NCBI RefSeq assembly: GCF_000282655.1
Contig: NZ_AKIV01000146.1
Coordinates: forward strand, 1 to 41,635
Direction of reading: 5' to 3'
From: Polaromonas sp. CF318
GTDB lineage: Bacteria > Pseudomonadota > Gammaproteobacteria > Burkholderiales > Burkholderiaceae_C
Length of the DNA: 41,635 nucleotides
In this document: positions 7,892 through 16,244 of the stretch, piece after piece
How positions within the stretch are numbered: position 1 is the stretch's first letter
How the letters are laid out: each line of letters starts with the position of its first letter
The notes under the pieces: generated by a model
Told to the model about the DNA's origin: nothing
Seen by the model: only the letters and a program-made list of their open reading frames with translations
The model's database searches: none
Made by a program: the position numbers and the translations under genes

Positions 7892-8902
7892 ATGAACACC
7901 ACCACCCTTGCCCAAACCCGTCTGGGCACCAAAGGCCCGCAATCCGTTTCCGCCATAGGCCTGGGCGCCATGGGCATGTCCGCCATGTATGGCGCGGCCG
8001 ACGAAGCGCAAAGCATCGCGACCATCCACGCCGCGCTCGACGCCGGCATCAACCTCATCGACACCGGCGACTTCTACGGGATGGGCCACAACGAGATGTT
8101 GATAGGTCGCGCGCTTAAAGGCCGGCGCGACCAGGCGCTGGTCTCCGTCAAGTTCGGCGCGCTGCGCGACCCCAGCGCCGGCTGGATCGGCATGGACGGC
8201 CGGCCCGCCGCCGTCAAGAACTTCCTGGCCTACAGCCTGCAGCGCCTGGGCACCGACCACATCGACATCTACCGCATCGCGCGCTTGGACCCGAACGTGC
8301 CCATCGAAGACACCATTGGCGCCATCGCCGACATGGTCAAAGCCGGTTTTGTGCGCCACATCGGCCTGAGCGAGGTCGGCGCAGACACCATCCGAAAAGC
8401 CCACGCCGTGCACCCGATCACGGATCTGCAGATCGAATACTCGCTGCTCAGCCGCGGCCCCGAGGCCGGGATCTTTCCCGTGCTCAAGCGCCTGGGCATA
8501 GGCGTCACGGCCTATGGCGTGCTCTCGCGCGGTCTGCTGTCGGGCTCCAAACCCACGGGCCCCGGCGACTTCCGCGCCCACCTGCCGCGCTTTACCGGCG
8601 AGAACGCCGCCAAAAACCAGCGGCTGGTCGATGTGCTGCAGCAGCTCGCCGCCGGCCTGGGCGCCACCGCCTCGCAGGTCGCGATTGCCTGGGTGCTCGC
8701 GCGCGGCAAGGCCCTGGGCGTGGACATGGTGGCGCTGGTCGGCTCGCGCACCTTGAAGCAGCTGGGTGAATCGCTCGGCGCCCTCAAGCTCACGCTGGGC
8801 AGCGAAGACCTCCAGCGCATCGAAGCCGCGCTGCCGGCCGATGCCGTGGCTGGTACGCGGTATGCGGCTGAGCAGATGGCGCACCTGGACAGCGAGAAGT
8901 AA
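7892..8902 (+). CDS. Aldo/keto reductase lacking the canonical His
   Basis: 336-residue TIM-barrel NADPH reductase of the YajO/AKR13-like type. The start is QTRLGTKGPQSVSAIGLGAMG. Of the catalytic tetrad, Asp57, Tyr62 (DTGDFYG) and Lys87 (SVKFG) are present, but the usual His in the D-x-Y-x-x-H-R-x-D segment is replaced: here IDIYRIARLDP, with Ala at 130. The second family member in the window (23205-24203) keeps the His. A subgroup with Y-R-x-A-R-L-D-P is, as far as I recall, common, so it is probably functional with altered specificity. An AAAGG site precedes the ATG. Divergent from a LysR regulator. Confidence 0.88.
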   Translation: MNTTTLAQTRLGTKGPQSVSAIGLGAMGMSAMYGAADEAQSIATIHAALDAGINLIDTGDFYGMGHNEMLIGRALKGRRDQALVSVKFGALRDPSAGWIGMDGRPAAVKNFLAYSLQRLGTDHIDIYRIARLDPNVPIEDTIGAIADMVKAGFVRHIGLSEVGADTIRKAHAVHPITDLQIEYSLLSRGPEAGIFPVLKRLGIGVTAYGVLSRGLLSGSKPTGPGDFRAHLPRFTGENAAKNQRLVDVLQQLAAGLGATASQVAIAWVLARGKALGVDMVALVGSRTLKQLGESLGALKLTLGSEDLQRIEAALPADAVAGTRYAAEQMAHLDSEK

Positions 8903-8920
8903 GAGCGACTCCAGGCACGG

Positions 8921-10078
8921 TCAGGTCGGCGCTTTTCCCTGATTCCAGCCTTCCACATTGACGGCGTAGCGTGTTGCCTTGCCAACGCCGGTCACCATGA
9001 GCAAGCCATGCTGCAGCAACTCCGTGAGGTCGCGGTTTGCCGTCGCTTTGGAGGTGCCCGTGATCTTGCTGTATTTGTCGGTCGTCATGCCACCCAGGAA
9101 GCCGCCGTCGCCGGCTTCCAGCAGGCGAGTCAACACCTTGCTCTGCCGCTCATTCAGGGACAAGCCGGAGGCGCGCAGGCGGAACGCCGTCTTTTGTAGC
9201 GCCTGTATCACCACGGCTTGCGACCTGAGGCAGCAGGCCGTGAAGGCACGCACAAACCATTGAACCCAAGGTGTGGCGTCCAGGCCGCCCCGCTGTGCCT
9301 GGTTCAACGCGTCGTAGTACGCCTCCCTTGACTCGAACATCTGCCGCGAGAGCCCGAACAGGCGTGCGGATGAGCCGATGTCCTGGGCGATCGCCATGTC
9401 GACGATGGCCCGTCCGACCCGGCCGTTGCCGTCTTCAAACGGGTGTATCGACTCGAACCACAGGTGCGCGATGGCGGCGCGGGCGATGCCGTTGATGGAC
9501 GGGACTACGGACTGGGTCGCCGTGCGCTGCGCAGGCCGTGTGTCTTCAAACCAAGCCAGAAACAGCTGCATTTGCGCCGCGACGTCGCCCGATGCCGGCG
9601 CGATGTAGTGCACCTTCTCCCGTCCCAGCGGGCCGCTGACGATTTGCATTTCGTCCGCATGGTCGCGGTAGCGCCCCACAGCGACTCTGCGCAGGCCCGA
9701 TGTGCCGCCGGGGAACAGGGCCGACTGCCAGCGGCACAAGCGGTCTTCATCCAGCGCGGATTGATAGCCATCCGTCGCGTCCTGCATCAGCTCGATTAAG
9801 CCTTCCACGTGACGGTCCTGCGTAGGGAGATCCGCCAGTCCCAGCCGCCGGCACACGGAGGACCGCACCGCGTCCAGGTTGAGTTTTTCACCCTCAATAG
9901 CCGCCGTGGCCATGGCTTCCTGCACCCACAATTCGCCGGTGATCGCCTGCGCGTCCGCCAACCCGATGGCCTGTATTTGTCCCAGCAACCGGCCTTGCTC
10001 CAGGCGCGCAATGTTCAGGTCATGCTCAAGAGCGCTGGCGTCAAACACCAGCGCCGGCCAGCCTGACTGTTGCCACAC
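8921..10078 (-). CDS. Fic-family protein with N-terminal inhibitory motif and C-terminal winged helix
   Basis: 385 residues. DUF4172-like N-terminal region; the Fic core carries HPFEDGNGRVGR at 212-223, an intact H-P-F-x-(D/E)-G-N-G-R active site for AMP (or other NMP) transfer to a protein hydroxyl. TAAIEG at 58-63 matches the (S/T)-x-x-x-E-(G/N) inhibitory helix located before the Fic core (class II, self-inhibited). A winged helix at about 320-375 (TGTSKATANRDLTELLQHGLL) suggests DNA binding. The only in-frame start after the upstream stop is GTG 10078; no clear ribosome binding site. The upstream region has three copies of a 12-bp motif, possible autoregulatory sites. The target protein is unknown. 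Confidence 0.87.
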   Translation of the reverse strand: MWQQSGWPALVFDASALEHDLNIARLEQGRLLGQIQAIGLADAQAITGELWVQEAMATAAIEGEKLNLDAVRSSVCRRLGLADLPTQDRHVEGLIELMQDATDGYQSALDEDRLCRWQSALFPGGTSGLRRVAVGRYRDHADEMQIVSGPLGREKVHYIAPASGDVAAQMQLFLAWFEDTRPAQRTATQSVVPSINGIARAAIAHLWFESIHPFEDGNGRVGRAIVDMAIAQDIGSSARLFGLSRQMFESREAYYDALNQAQRGGLDATPWVQWFVRAFTACCLRSQAVVIQALQKTAFRLRASGLSLNERQSKVLTRLLEAGDGGFLGGMTTDKYSKITGTSKATANRDLTELLQHGLLMVTGVGKATRYAVNVEGWNQGKAPT

Positions 10079-10108
10079 ATAGGCCGGCTTGGGAAACGAG
10101 GTTTTAGC

Positions 10109-10153
10109 AAATACGCATCAAAAAATGAGGCGTATTTATCAAAATACGCCTCA
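10109..10153. promoter_or_regulatory. Three 12-bp repeats upstream of fic
   Basis: Copies of AAATACGC(C/A)TCA at 10109-10120 (plus orientation), 10126-10137 (inverted) and 10142-10153 (plus). Copies two and three form a perfect 12-bp inverted repeat around a 4-base centre (ATCA). The array begins 31 bp before the Fic start codon, where a repressor would act. The Fic protein's own winged helix is the obvious candidate binder. It could instead be read as an RNA hairpin, but there is no T-run beside it. Confidence 0.5.
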
Positions 10154-10284
10154 GTCTCGGCCGTTTTCCCCGCAAACCTGTCTTTTCCGCCAGTTTGCTG
10201 CTGGTGGTGATGACCTTGGTGCTGGCCGTGCTCTCGGTGCGTACCCTGCATTGGGTGTTCAGCGGCAAGTTGTTCGCGGTGTGA
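10129..10284 (+). pseudogene. Possible remnant of a membrane protein C-terminus
   Basis: A plus-strand frame open from the TGA at 10126-10128 to the TGA at 10282-10284 with no good start codon. Its end reads like a membrane helix followed by a short tail: SASLLLVVMTLVLAVLSVRT then LHWVFSGKLFAV. It could be the stump of a transporter subunit. TTG 10195 could start a 29-residue hydrophobic peptide, but no ribosome binding site is visible. Confidence 0.2.
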
Positions 10285-10302
10285 GTCGGCGGCGTACCTG
10301 GC

Positions 10303-11487
10303 TTAGATCACATTCTTCTCAACCAGGGCCTCACCGCTTACCAGCCGCCCGGCCGCCAGCGGCGCCAAATCCAGGCTGGTGTAAGTCCCCTCGCAGATCC
10401 ACTCCGCAAGCCCGCGCCCCACGGCCGGCGACTGTTGCAGGCCGTGGCCGCTGAAGCCGTTGGCCAGCAGCAGGTTGGGCAAGGCCGGGTGCGGCCCCAG
10501 CAGCGCGTTATGGTCCAGCGTGTTGTATTCGTAATAGCCGGCCCAGGCGCGCTGCAGGCGCAGAGCCTCAAAACCCGGCACGCGGTGCGCCAGCGTCAGC
10601 CAGGCCTGGTCGAAGAGTTCGTAGTCCACGTCCAGCGGCGCGTTGTTGTCGTCATGGCCCTCGGCGGGCGGCAGGCCGCAAATCCAGATATCGCCCTCGG
10701 GCCGGAACCACAGGCCGCTGGTGTCGATCACCAGCGGGCAGTCCGGCGTCTTCGCGGGGCTGGCAAACGCATAGACACAGCGCCTGCGCCCGTACACCGG
10801 CAGGTCCAGCCCCGTGCCTGCCATCAGCGGCCGCGCCCAGGCGCCCGCCGCGTTCACCGCCCAGTCGCAGGGCAACTGCGCGCCGCCCTGCAGCGCCACC
10901 GCCGTCACGCGGCCCGCGCTGTGCACAAAGCCCGTGGCTTCGGCTTTCACATATTGCACGCCCAGGCTGCGCGCCTTTTGTTTAAAGGCCATCAGCAGGC
11001 CGTAGCCGTCAAACCAGCCCTCGCCCGCCAGGCCCAAAGAGCCCAGCGCGAGGTCGTCCACATTCAGCCATGGAAAGCGCTGCCGCAACTGCGCGGGTTC
11101 CAGCAGCGCGACCTCCACGCCCATGGCGCGCTGCGTCGCATGGTTCGCGCGCAAGGTGGCCGCGCCGGCATCCGTGGCCAGATAAAGATAGCCGCGCTCG
11201 GCCAGGCCGATGTCGGGCACGCTGCCGTCAACGGCCAGGTGCTGCTCGATGTTGCGAAGGAACTCAATGCCGAACTGCGAGACCGCGATGTTCACCGACT
11301 GCGAGAACTGCTGGCGTATCGAGCTGGCCGACAGGGCCGACGAAGCCTGCGCATAGCTGGGGTCGCGCTCTATGACCGTGACCTCGCCGGCAAAGCGCGG
11401 ATGGCTTGCAAGAAAGTAGGCGATCGCACTGCCGATCACGCCGCCGCCCGCGATGACGATTTTTTGGGGAGTTGTTGTGTTGCGCAT
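10303..11487 (-). CDS. FAD-dependent oxidoreductase, DAO (D-amino-acid oxidase/sarcosine oxidase) family
   Basis: 394 residues from ATG 11487; a GTG at 11523 is in frame. The N-terminal Rossmann motif G-x-G-x-x-G is seen in IAGGGVIGSAIAYFLA (residues 12-27), followed by an acidic strand end (VTVIERD). Later landmarks typical of the sarcosine oxidase beta / glycine oxidase / D-amino-acid dehydrogenase group are AVNAAGAWA, WAGYYEYNTLDHNALLGPHP and LLANGFSGHGLQQSPAVGRGLAEWI, the C-terminal FAD-binding block. It most likely oxidises a secondary or D-amino acid with FAD. It is cytoplasmic with no signal peptide. It stands alone, between fic and the divergent Lys/Ala-rich protein gene. Confidence 0.85.
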   Translation of the reverse strand: MRNTTTPQKIVIAGGGVIGSAIAYFLASHPRFAGEVTVIERDPSYAQASSALSASSIRQQFSQSVNIAVSQFGIEFLRNIEQHLAVDGSVPDIGLAERGYLYLATDAGAATLRANHATQRAMGVEVALLEPAQLRQRFPWLNVDDLALGSLGLAGEGWFDGYGLLMAFKQKARSLGVQYVKAEATGFVHSAGRVTAVALQGGAQLPCDWAVNAAGAWARPLMAGTGLDLPVYGRRRCVYAFASPAKTPDCPLVIDTSGLWFRPEGDIWICGLPPAEGHDDNNAPLDVDYELFDQAWLTLAHRVPGFEALRLQRAWAGYYEYNTLDHNALLGPHPALPNLLLANGFSGHGLQQSPAVGRGLAEWICEGTYTSLDLAPLAAGRLVSGEALVEKNVI

Positions 11488-11701
11488 GCCGTCTGTTCTT
11501 GTCCTGCATTTTCGATGCGCCACATCCTACATGGCGCGCGGGCAACACGCGCATTTGTCGCCGCACAGCGACAAAGGATGTAAAGCGCCCGCCGCAAATG
11601 CAAGCTTGTGTGTCCCGGGTCAACAAGGCCGCGTGCAGTCCGTTGAACACGAGGCTACGTGCTATCAACGTTTCAACCTTCCATATCCAAAGGACTCTCT
11701 C

Positions 11702-12202
11702 ATGAACAAACTGCTCGCTACCCTGATCGCCACCCTGTTCGTCGGTATCGCTTCCGCACAAACCACCGCGCCTGCAGCGCCGGCCACTCCGGCCGCTACC
11801 AAAGCTGAAGTCAAGGCGGAAGCCAAGGCCGACAAAGCCGTCGCCGGCGCCGTGAAGAGCGAAGCCAAGGTCGATGCCAAGGCAGACGCCAAGGTCGCCA
11901 AGGCCGAAGCCGCAGCCGCTGACAAAACCGCCAAGGCCGATGCCAAGGCTGCCAAGGTGAAAGCCAAGGCCGAAGCCAAAGCTGCCAAGGCCGACGCTGA
12001 CGACCAGGCCAAGGCCAACGCCAAGGCTGAAAAGACCGGCATCAAGGCAGACGCCAAGGCCGCTTCCACCAAGATCGATGCCAATGCCAAGGTCGACACC
12101 CTGAAAGTGGAAACCGGCGCCGACAAGGCCAAGGCCAAGCTCGACACCAGCGCCACCAAGGCGGAAGCCAAGACCGACGTGAAAGCCGCCGCTACCAAGT
12201 AA
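11702..12202 (+). CDS. Exported Lys/Ala-rich low-complexity protein
   Basis: 166 residues from ATG 11702, preceded by AAAGGA. Residues 1-19 are a signal peptide (MNKLLATLIATLFVGIASA, cleavage before QTT). The mature part is almost wholly Ala, Lys, Asp, Glu, Thr and Val in short irregular repeats such as KAEAKA, KADAKA and AKVDAK, with no Cys, Trp, Tyr, Phe, His or Arg. It should form a highly charged helix or stay disordered in the periplasm. Its composition resembles histone H1-like and phasin-like Lys/Ala repeats, but those are cytoplasmic. Function unknown. Ends before a strong terminator at 12266-12299. Confidence 0.7.
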   Translation: MNKLLATLIATLFVGIASAQTTAPAAPATPAATKAEVKAEAKADKAVAGAVKSEAKVDAKADAKVAKAEAAAADKTAKADAKAAKVKAKAEAKAAKADADDQAKANAKAEKTGIKADAKAASTKIDANAKVDTLKVETGADKAKAKLDTSATKAEAKTDVKAAATK

Positions 12203-12221
12203 TTTCGGTTGCGCACAATGA

Positions 12222-12261
12222 TTCGCCGATCAAGTGATTAACTGATCAACTGATCGGCGAA
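12222..12261. other. Inverted repeat downstream of the Lys/Ala-rich gene
   Basis: TTCGCCGATCA (12222-12232) and TGATCGGCGAA (12251-12261) form a perfect 11-bp inverted repeat with an 18-base AT-rich centre. It sits 19 bp after a stop codon and 4 bp before a separate terminator hairpin. It may be a second transcript-end structure protecting the 3' end, or a protein binding site. Confidence 0.45.
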
Positions 12262-12265
12262 CAAA

Positions 12266-12299
12266 AAAAGGGGGCAGGTTTTAACACCTGCCCCCTTTT
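12266..12299. terminator. Bidirectional Rho-independent terminator
   Basis: Perfect 14-bp stem AAAAGGGGGCAGGT / ACCTGCCCCCTTTT with loop TTTAAC. It is flanked by an A-run on the left and by TTTTGCTTTTTG on the right, so it can stop transcripts from both strands. It separates the Lys/Ala-rich protein gene (ends 12202) from the convergent deacetylase-caspase gene (ends 12321). Confidence 0.88.
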
Positions 12300-12320
12300 G
12301 CTTTTTGTCCCCGTAGCGGC

Positions 12321-15122
12321 TCAGCCTTTTTCCAGCGCCTGCTTCGCATGGCCCGCGCCCGGCCCCGTGGGCGCGAGCTCCAGGTAGGCGCGAAAGGCCT
12401 TCTTCGCCTTCTCGCCGTCGCCGGCCTTCGCATGGGCATCGCCCAGGTTCAGGTAGGCAATCGCGCGTGAAGGGTCCATCTTCACTGTGTTCTCAAACCA
12501 GCGCGCCGCTTCCTTGAACTTGTCCTGCTTGAAGTAGACAAAACCCAGGTTGTTCGCGGCCAGCGCGAAATCCGGCCGCAGCTTCAGCGCCTCGGTGAAC
12601 TGCGCCTCGGCTTCGGCGTATTTTTTTTCCTTGTAGAGCTGCAGGCCACGGTCATTGGCGCGCTGCGCCAGCTGGCGCGCCGAGCTCGGCACGGCCAGCG
12701 GCGTGACGATCTTCTGCTCGCCGCCCTGCAAATCCTTGACCACCACCGTGGCCGATACCGGCAACGCCACGGGCACGTCACCACCGGTAGCGGTAGCGGG
12801 GGGGGCAGCAGCAGGTGCAGGCCGTGTCGCATCCAGCTTGCTGTTCAGCGCGATCGCGTCCACCGACAGCTGGCCGGTCTGTGCGCTCAAAAACTCCGCC
12901 TCCGCCGGCAGCGCGAACACAAAGTCGCCGCCTTCGGATCCCGGCAGGCTGCCGAAGGCCGGCGTCTGGCGCGAGACGGCCGACACCGCCGGCGCCACGT
13001 ACGCGGCCAGCTCGGTCGCGGTGATCAGGCCGTCGCCGTTGAGGTCGGCCTTGCCGGCCATGGCCTGCAGCAGTGTCCAGGTGAACACCGAATGCCCGTT
13101 GGGCCCGCCGTCGGCCACCAGCTGGTCGGCGCCGCCGGCCGTCAGCATCTGCCGGCCCAGGCGCCTGGCGTTGTCGCGCAGGAAGTTGGCCGGGCCCGCG
13201 CCGCGCGTCAGCCCCAGGCCGCTGTAGCAGGCGTCCATCACAAACAGCACATGTTTGGCCGTCACGCTTTCGGCAATGTTCTGCAGCTCCGTCATCGGCA
13301 CCGCGTCGGTCGCGAGCTTGTTCGGGTCCGAATCGGCCGGAATGATGTAGCCCAGGTCGCGGCCCGACGTCAGCTGGCGCGTCGCGCCGTGGCCCGCGAA
13401 GAACACAAACAGCCTGTCGTTCTTTTTCATGCCGCTGCGCGCCAGCTTGTCATTGAAGGCCGCGAGTATGCCGGCCCGCGTCGCTTCGCGGTTCTCCAGC
13501 GACAGCACATGCTCGGGGCTGAAGCCGAAGCGCTGCACCAGCGTCTCGCGGATCGCGCGCGCGTCGCGCACCGCGTACTGCAGCTTGGGCCAGTGGGCGT
13601 AGTCGTCGATGCCGATCACCACGGCCCATGAGTCGCTGTAACCCGGGTTGGCCGCCGCCGGGGCCGGCGCCGCCGCCGCGCCCTTGCTGATGCTGAAGCC
13701 GCTGCCGTCCCAGTTCGCGAACTGGTAGCCCTCGGCCACCAGCCGGTCCAGGATGGCCGGCAAGGCCTTCACCGTGCGCTCATGGATGTCGTGGAACAGG
13801 ATGATCCCGCGGCCTTCCTTCTCCACCGTGCGCAGCACGCGCTCCACAATCGAGCTGGGCACCGGGTCGGCCCAGTCCAGCGAATCGATGTTCCACATCA
13901 CCGAGCGCAGCTGCGCGCCCGACAGCAGGTCCAGGCCCTCGTCGTTGCGCGCGCCGTACGGAAAACGAAACAGCGGCGAACGCCGCGCATCCACCGCCTT
14001 GAGCAGCTCGTCGGTGCCCATCACTTCCGACTTGAGCCCGTCGCCCTTGAGCCTGGAAAGCTGCGCATGCGTCATGCTGTGGTTGGCCAGCGTGTGGCCC
14101 GCCTCCAGCAGCTTGCGGCTCACCTCGGCGCGCGGGCCCAGCTTGGTCTTGCCATCGGCCGCCACCGTGCCCAGGTTGCTGCCCACCTGGAAGAAGATGG
14201 CCGGTGCACTGTATTGCTTGAGGATGGCCGCGATCTCCGCCGTGTACACACCGTGCGGGCCGTCGTCAAAAGTCAGCACCACCGTCTTGGGCGGCAGGCT
14301 GTAGCCGAACACTTCGCCCTCCTCCTCGCCCTTGGCCTTGCGTGTGGGCGCCTTGGGCGCCGGGTAGGGCATCACCACGCCGAAGTCTTTCAGGATCTGC
14401 GCGCGCGTGTACAGCTTCTTGAGGCTGGCCACATAGTCTTCCCAGCGCTCGCGCTTCAGCTCAATCGCGCGCGGCTCGAAGCGGCCGAAGACCAGGCGTA
14501 TTTCTTTCTCGTAAGTGCGCTCTATTTCCTGCAGCGCGTCCAGGTCCTCGCCTATGCGCTTGTGCAGCTTGATGGCCGGCAGCGAGGAATCCGCAGCCAC
14601 CGCGGCCTGCAGGCTGCGCAGCAGCTCGCGAAAGGCCAGCCGGTCCGCGTCGAACAGGGACTTGTCGCTCTCGATATAGTCCAGCAGCCCGGCCATCGCG
14701 TCAAAGCGCTGCGCGTTACCTGAGGCCGCCAGCGCCGCCATCTGCGCCTCCAGCCCGGCCATACGCTCGCGGTTTTCATGGAACAGGCCCTGGCCCACCT
14801 GGTTGGCCATGGCGCGCTCATTCACGCCCAGGCTTTTTTCATCGGCAAACAGCACAATGATTTTCCGGTAGCCGGCCAGCACCTCCTGCATGCCCGAGAG
14901 GATTTTGCGGGTGTCCGGCGGCGCGGTGGTCGCCACCGCCACGGCGGCGGCCGTCGCCTTGTCCTGCTTGCCGCGCCAGGCCCGGCTGTCCACGCTGATC
15001 AGCACGGCGGTCGCTACTGTCAGCAGCAGCACGGCCCCGGCGGCCCCCAGTGCCAGTTTGGTGTTTCTTTTCATCATGGTTTTTGTGTTGTGGCCGTCCC
15101 GGCCGTCCGGGGCCTGCTTCAT
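12321..15122 (-). CDS. Membrane-anchored polysaccharide deacetylase - caspase-like protease - EF-hand - TPR fusion
   Basis: 933 residues; ATG 15122 is chosen for its GGAGGG site. Order: membrane anchor (about 22-44); helical region (70-250); NodB deacetylase with TFDDGP (284-289), HSMTH (348-352), RFPYG (386-390), DSLDW (413-417) and LFHD (442-445), i.e. all five family motifs including the metal-binding Asp-His-His; an Ala/Pro linker; caspase (C14) domain with WAVVIGIDDY (499-508), catalytic His578 in FFAGHG and Cys632 in DACYSG; a canonical 12-residue EF-hand loop 693-704 (DLNGDGLITATE); a second linker; three TPRs (about 822-918). It is probably tethered in the inner membrane with the rest in the periplasm. 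Both enzyme sites look intact. I know of no characterised protein with this combination. Monocistronic. Confidence 0.88.
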   Translation of the reverse strand: MKQAPDGRDGHNTKTMMKRNTKLALGAAGAVLLLTVATAVLISVDSRAWRGKQDKATAAAVAVATTAPPDTRKILSGMQEVLAGYRKIIVLFADEKSLGVNERAMANQVGQGLFHENRERMAGLEAQMAALAASGNAQRFDAMAGLLDYIESDKSLFDADRLAFRELLRSLQAAVAADSSLPAIKLHKRIGEDLDALQEIERTYEKEIRLVFGRFEPRAIELKRERWEDYVASLKKLYTRAQILKDFGVVMPYPAPKAPTRKAKGEEEGEVFGYSLPPKTVVLTFDDGPHGVYTAEIAAILKQYSAPAIFFQVGSNLGTVAADGKTKLGPRAEVSRKLLEAGHTLANHSMTHAQLSRLKGDGLKSEVMGTDELLKAVDARRSPLFRFPYGARNDEGLDLLSGAQLRSVMWNIDSLDWADPVPSSIVERVLRTVEKEGRGIILFHDIHERTVKALPAILDRLVAEGYQFANWDGSGFSISKGAAAAPAPAAANPGYSDSWAVVIGIDDYAHWPKLQYAVRDARAIRETLVQRFGFSPEHVLSLENREATRAGILAAFNDKLARSGMKKNDRLFVFFAGHGATRQLTSGRDLGYIIPADSDPNKLATDAVPMTELQNIAESVTAKHVLFVMDACYSGLGLTRGAGPANFLRDNARRLGRQMLTAGGADQLVADGGPNGHSVFTWTLLQAMAGKADLNGDGLITATELAAYVAPAVSAVSRQTPAFGSLPGSEGGDFVFALPAEAEFLSAQTGQLSVDAIALNSKLDATRPAPAAAPPATATGGDVPVALPVSATVVVKDLQGGEQKIVTPLAVPSSARQLAQRANDRGLQLYKEKKYAEAEAQFTEALKLRPDFALAANNLGFVYFKQDKFKEAARWFENTVKMDPSRAIAYLNLGDAHAKAGDGEKAKKAFRAYLELAPTGPGAGHAKQALEKG

Positions 15123-15234
15123 TTGCCCTCCGGCGCGCCGCAGGCCTGGCCTGTGGCGGTGCGCCCCCTCTGCGGTGGATCATAGCTTTGCGCCGCGGGC
15201 TGCCGGCCCCTCCCCAGCGGGGCAAGGCGCAAGG

Positions 15235-16146
15235 CTACAAGGCCTTCGCCAGCGACTCCAGCAATGCCCTGAGCCAGGCCTGGGCCGGGTTGGTTTCGCT
15301 GCGCCTGTGCCAGATCAGGTCGAACTGCACCTGCGGCAGCGCGACGGGCGGTGGAAACAGCACCAGCATGCGCCGGGCCGGCGAATGCAGGGCCACCCGC
15401 TTCATGACCGTGGCGGTCATCCGGGTCTGCGCGACCACCGCCGGCACCGCGAACATCTGCGGCAGGCTCAGTGCCAGCTTGCGGCGCTTGCCGAGTTGCG
15501 CGAGCGCTTCGTCCACCAGGCCATGGCGATCGCCTTCGGGCGAGGCCAGCACATGCGGCAGCGACAGAAAGGTTTTCAGGCTCATGCCGCGCCGCGCGTC
15601 GGGATGGTCGCGACGCACGATGGTCACGAAATCGTCGCGCAGGATGGGGCGGGTCAATATCCGGCTTTCCGCCTGCGTGGGCGGCACGCCGACCGCCGCA
15701 TCGATCAAGCCGGCGTCGAGCAGGTCGACGGCGCTGTCCCGGCTGCTGAAGCTGCGCACGCTCAGCGAAATGCCGGGCGCCTTCTTCTCCAGCGCATTCA
15801 ACAGCGCGGGCAGCAGCACGAAGGCGGGATAGTCCGACAGGCCGAGGGTGAAATCCATCGCCACCCGGGCCGGATCGAACTCGGGCTTTTTCACCAGGGC
15901 CGCCTCCAGCCGCCGCAGCGCATCGGCCACGGGCCCGGCGAGGTCCCTGGCGCGCGGCGTGGGCAGCAGGCCTTCGGCGCTGCGCAGAAACAAGGGGTCT
16001 TCAAACAGCGTGCGCAGGCGCGACAGCGCGGCGCTCATTGCCGGCTGGCTCACGCCCATGCGCACCGCGGCACGGGTCACGTTGCGCTCCTCCACCAACG
16101 CGTCAAAGGCCGCGAGCAGGTTCAGGTCTATCCCATGAAAATCCAT
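15235..16146 (-). CDS. LysR-family regulator (NodD/PcpR-like subgroup)
   Basis: 303 residues. The opening FHGIDLNLLAAFDALVEERN followed by VTRAAVRMGVSQPAMSAALS is typical of the NodD/LeuO/PcpR branch, which differs from the two other LysR proteins in this window. The effector domain has LPALLNALEKKAPGISLSVR and DAAVGVPP. Divergent from the SnoaL/MDR/SnoaL/MBL operon beginning at 16245, which it very likely controls; regulators of this branch often respond to aromatic compounds, but the inducer is unknown here. The 98-bp spacer is AT-rich. Confidence 0.9.
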   Translation of the reverse strand: MDFHGIDLNLLAAFDALVEERNVTRAAVRMGVSQPAMSAALSRLRTLFEDPLFLRSAEGLLPTPRARDLAGPVADALRRLEAALVKKPEFDPARVAMDFTLGLSDYPAFVLLPALLNALEKKAPGISLSVRSFSSRDSAVDLLDAGLIDAAVGVPPTQAESRILTRPILRDDFVTIVRRDHPDARRGMSLKTFLSLPHVLASPEGDRHGLVDEALAQLGKRRKLALSLPQMFAVPAVVAQTRMTATVMKRVALHSPARRMLVLFPPPVALPQVQFDLIWHRRSETNPAQAWLRALLESLAKAL

Positions 16147-16244
16147 AGATCAAATACTCATTTATACAGATCATTTGTTGGACAGATAGTAGCGCGATGC
16201 CCAGAATTCCGCCATTGCTTCATCACCCCACAAGGATCACCTTC

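Noticed and set aside
7844..8884. 346-codon frame opposite the aldo/keto reductase
   Set aside because: Low-complexity shadow of a gene with an intact active-site pattern and ribosome binding site.
10109..10153. CRISPR-like or plasmid iteron array
   Set aside because: Only three 12-bp motifs, one inverted, in a promoter position; no spacers, no replication gene.
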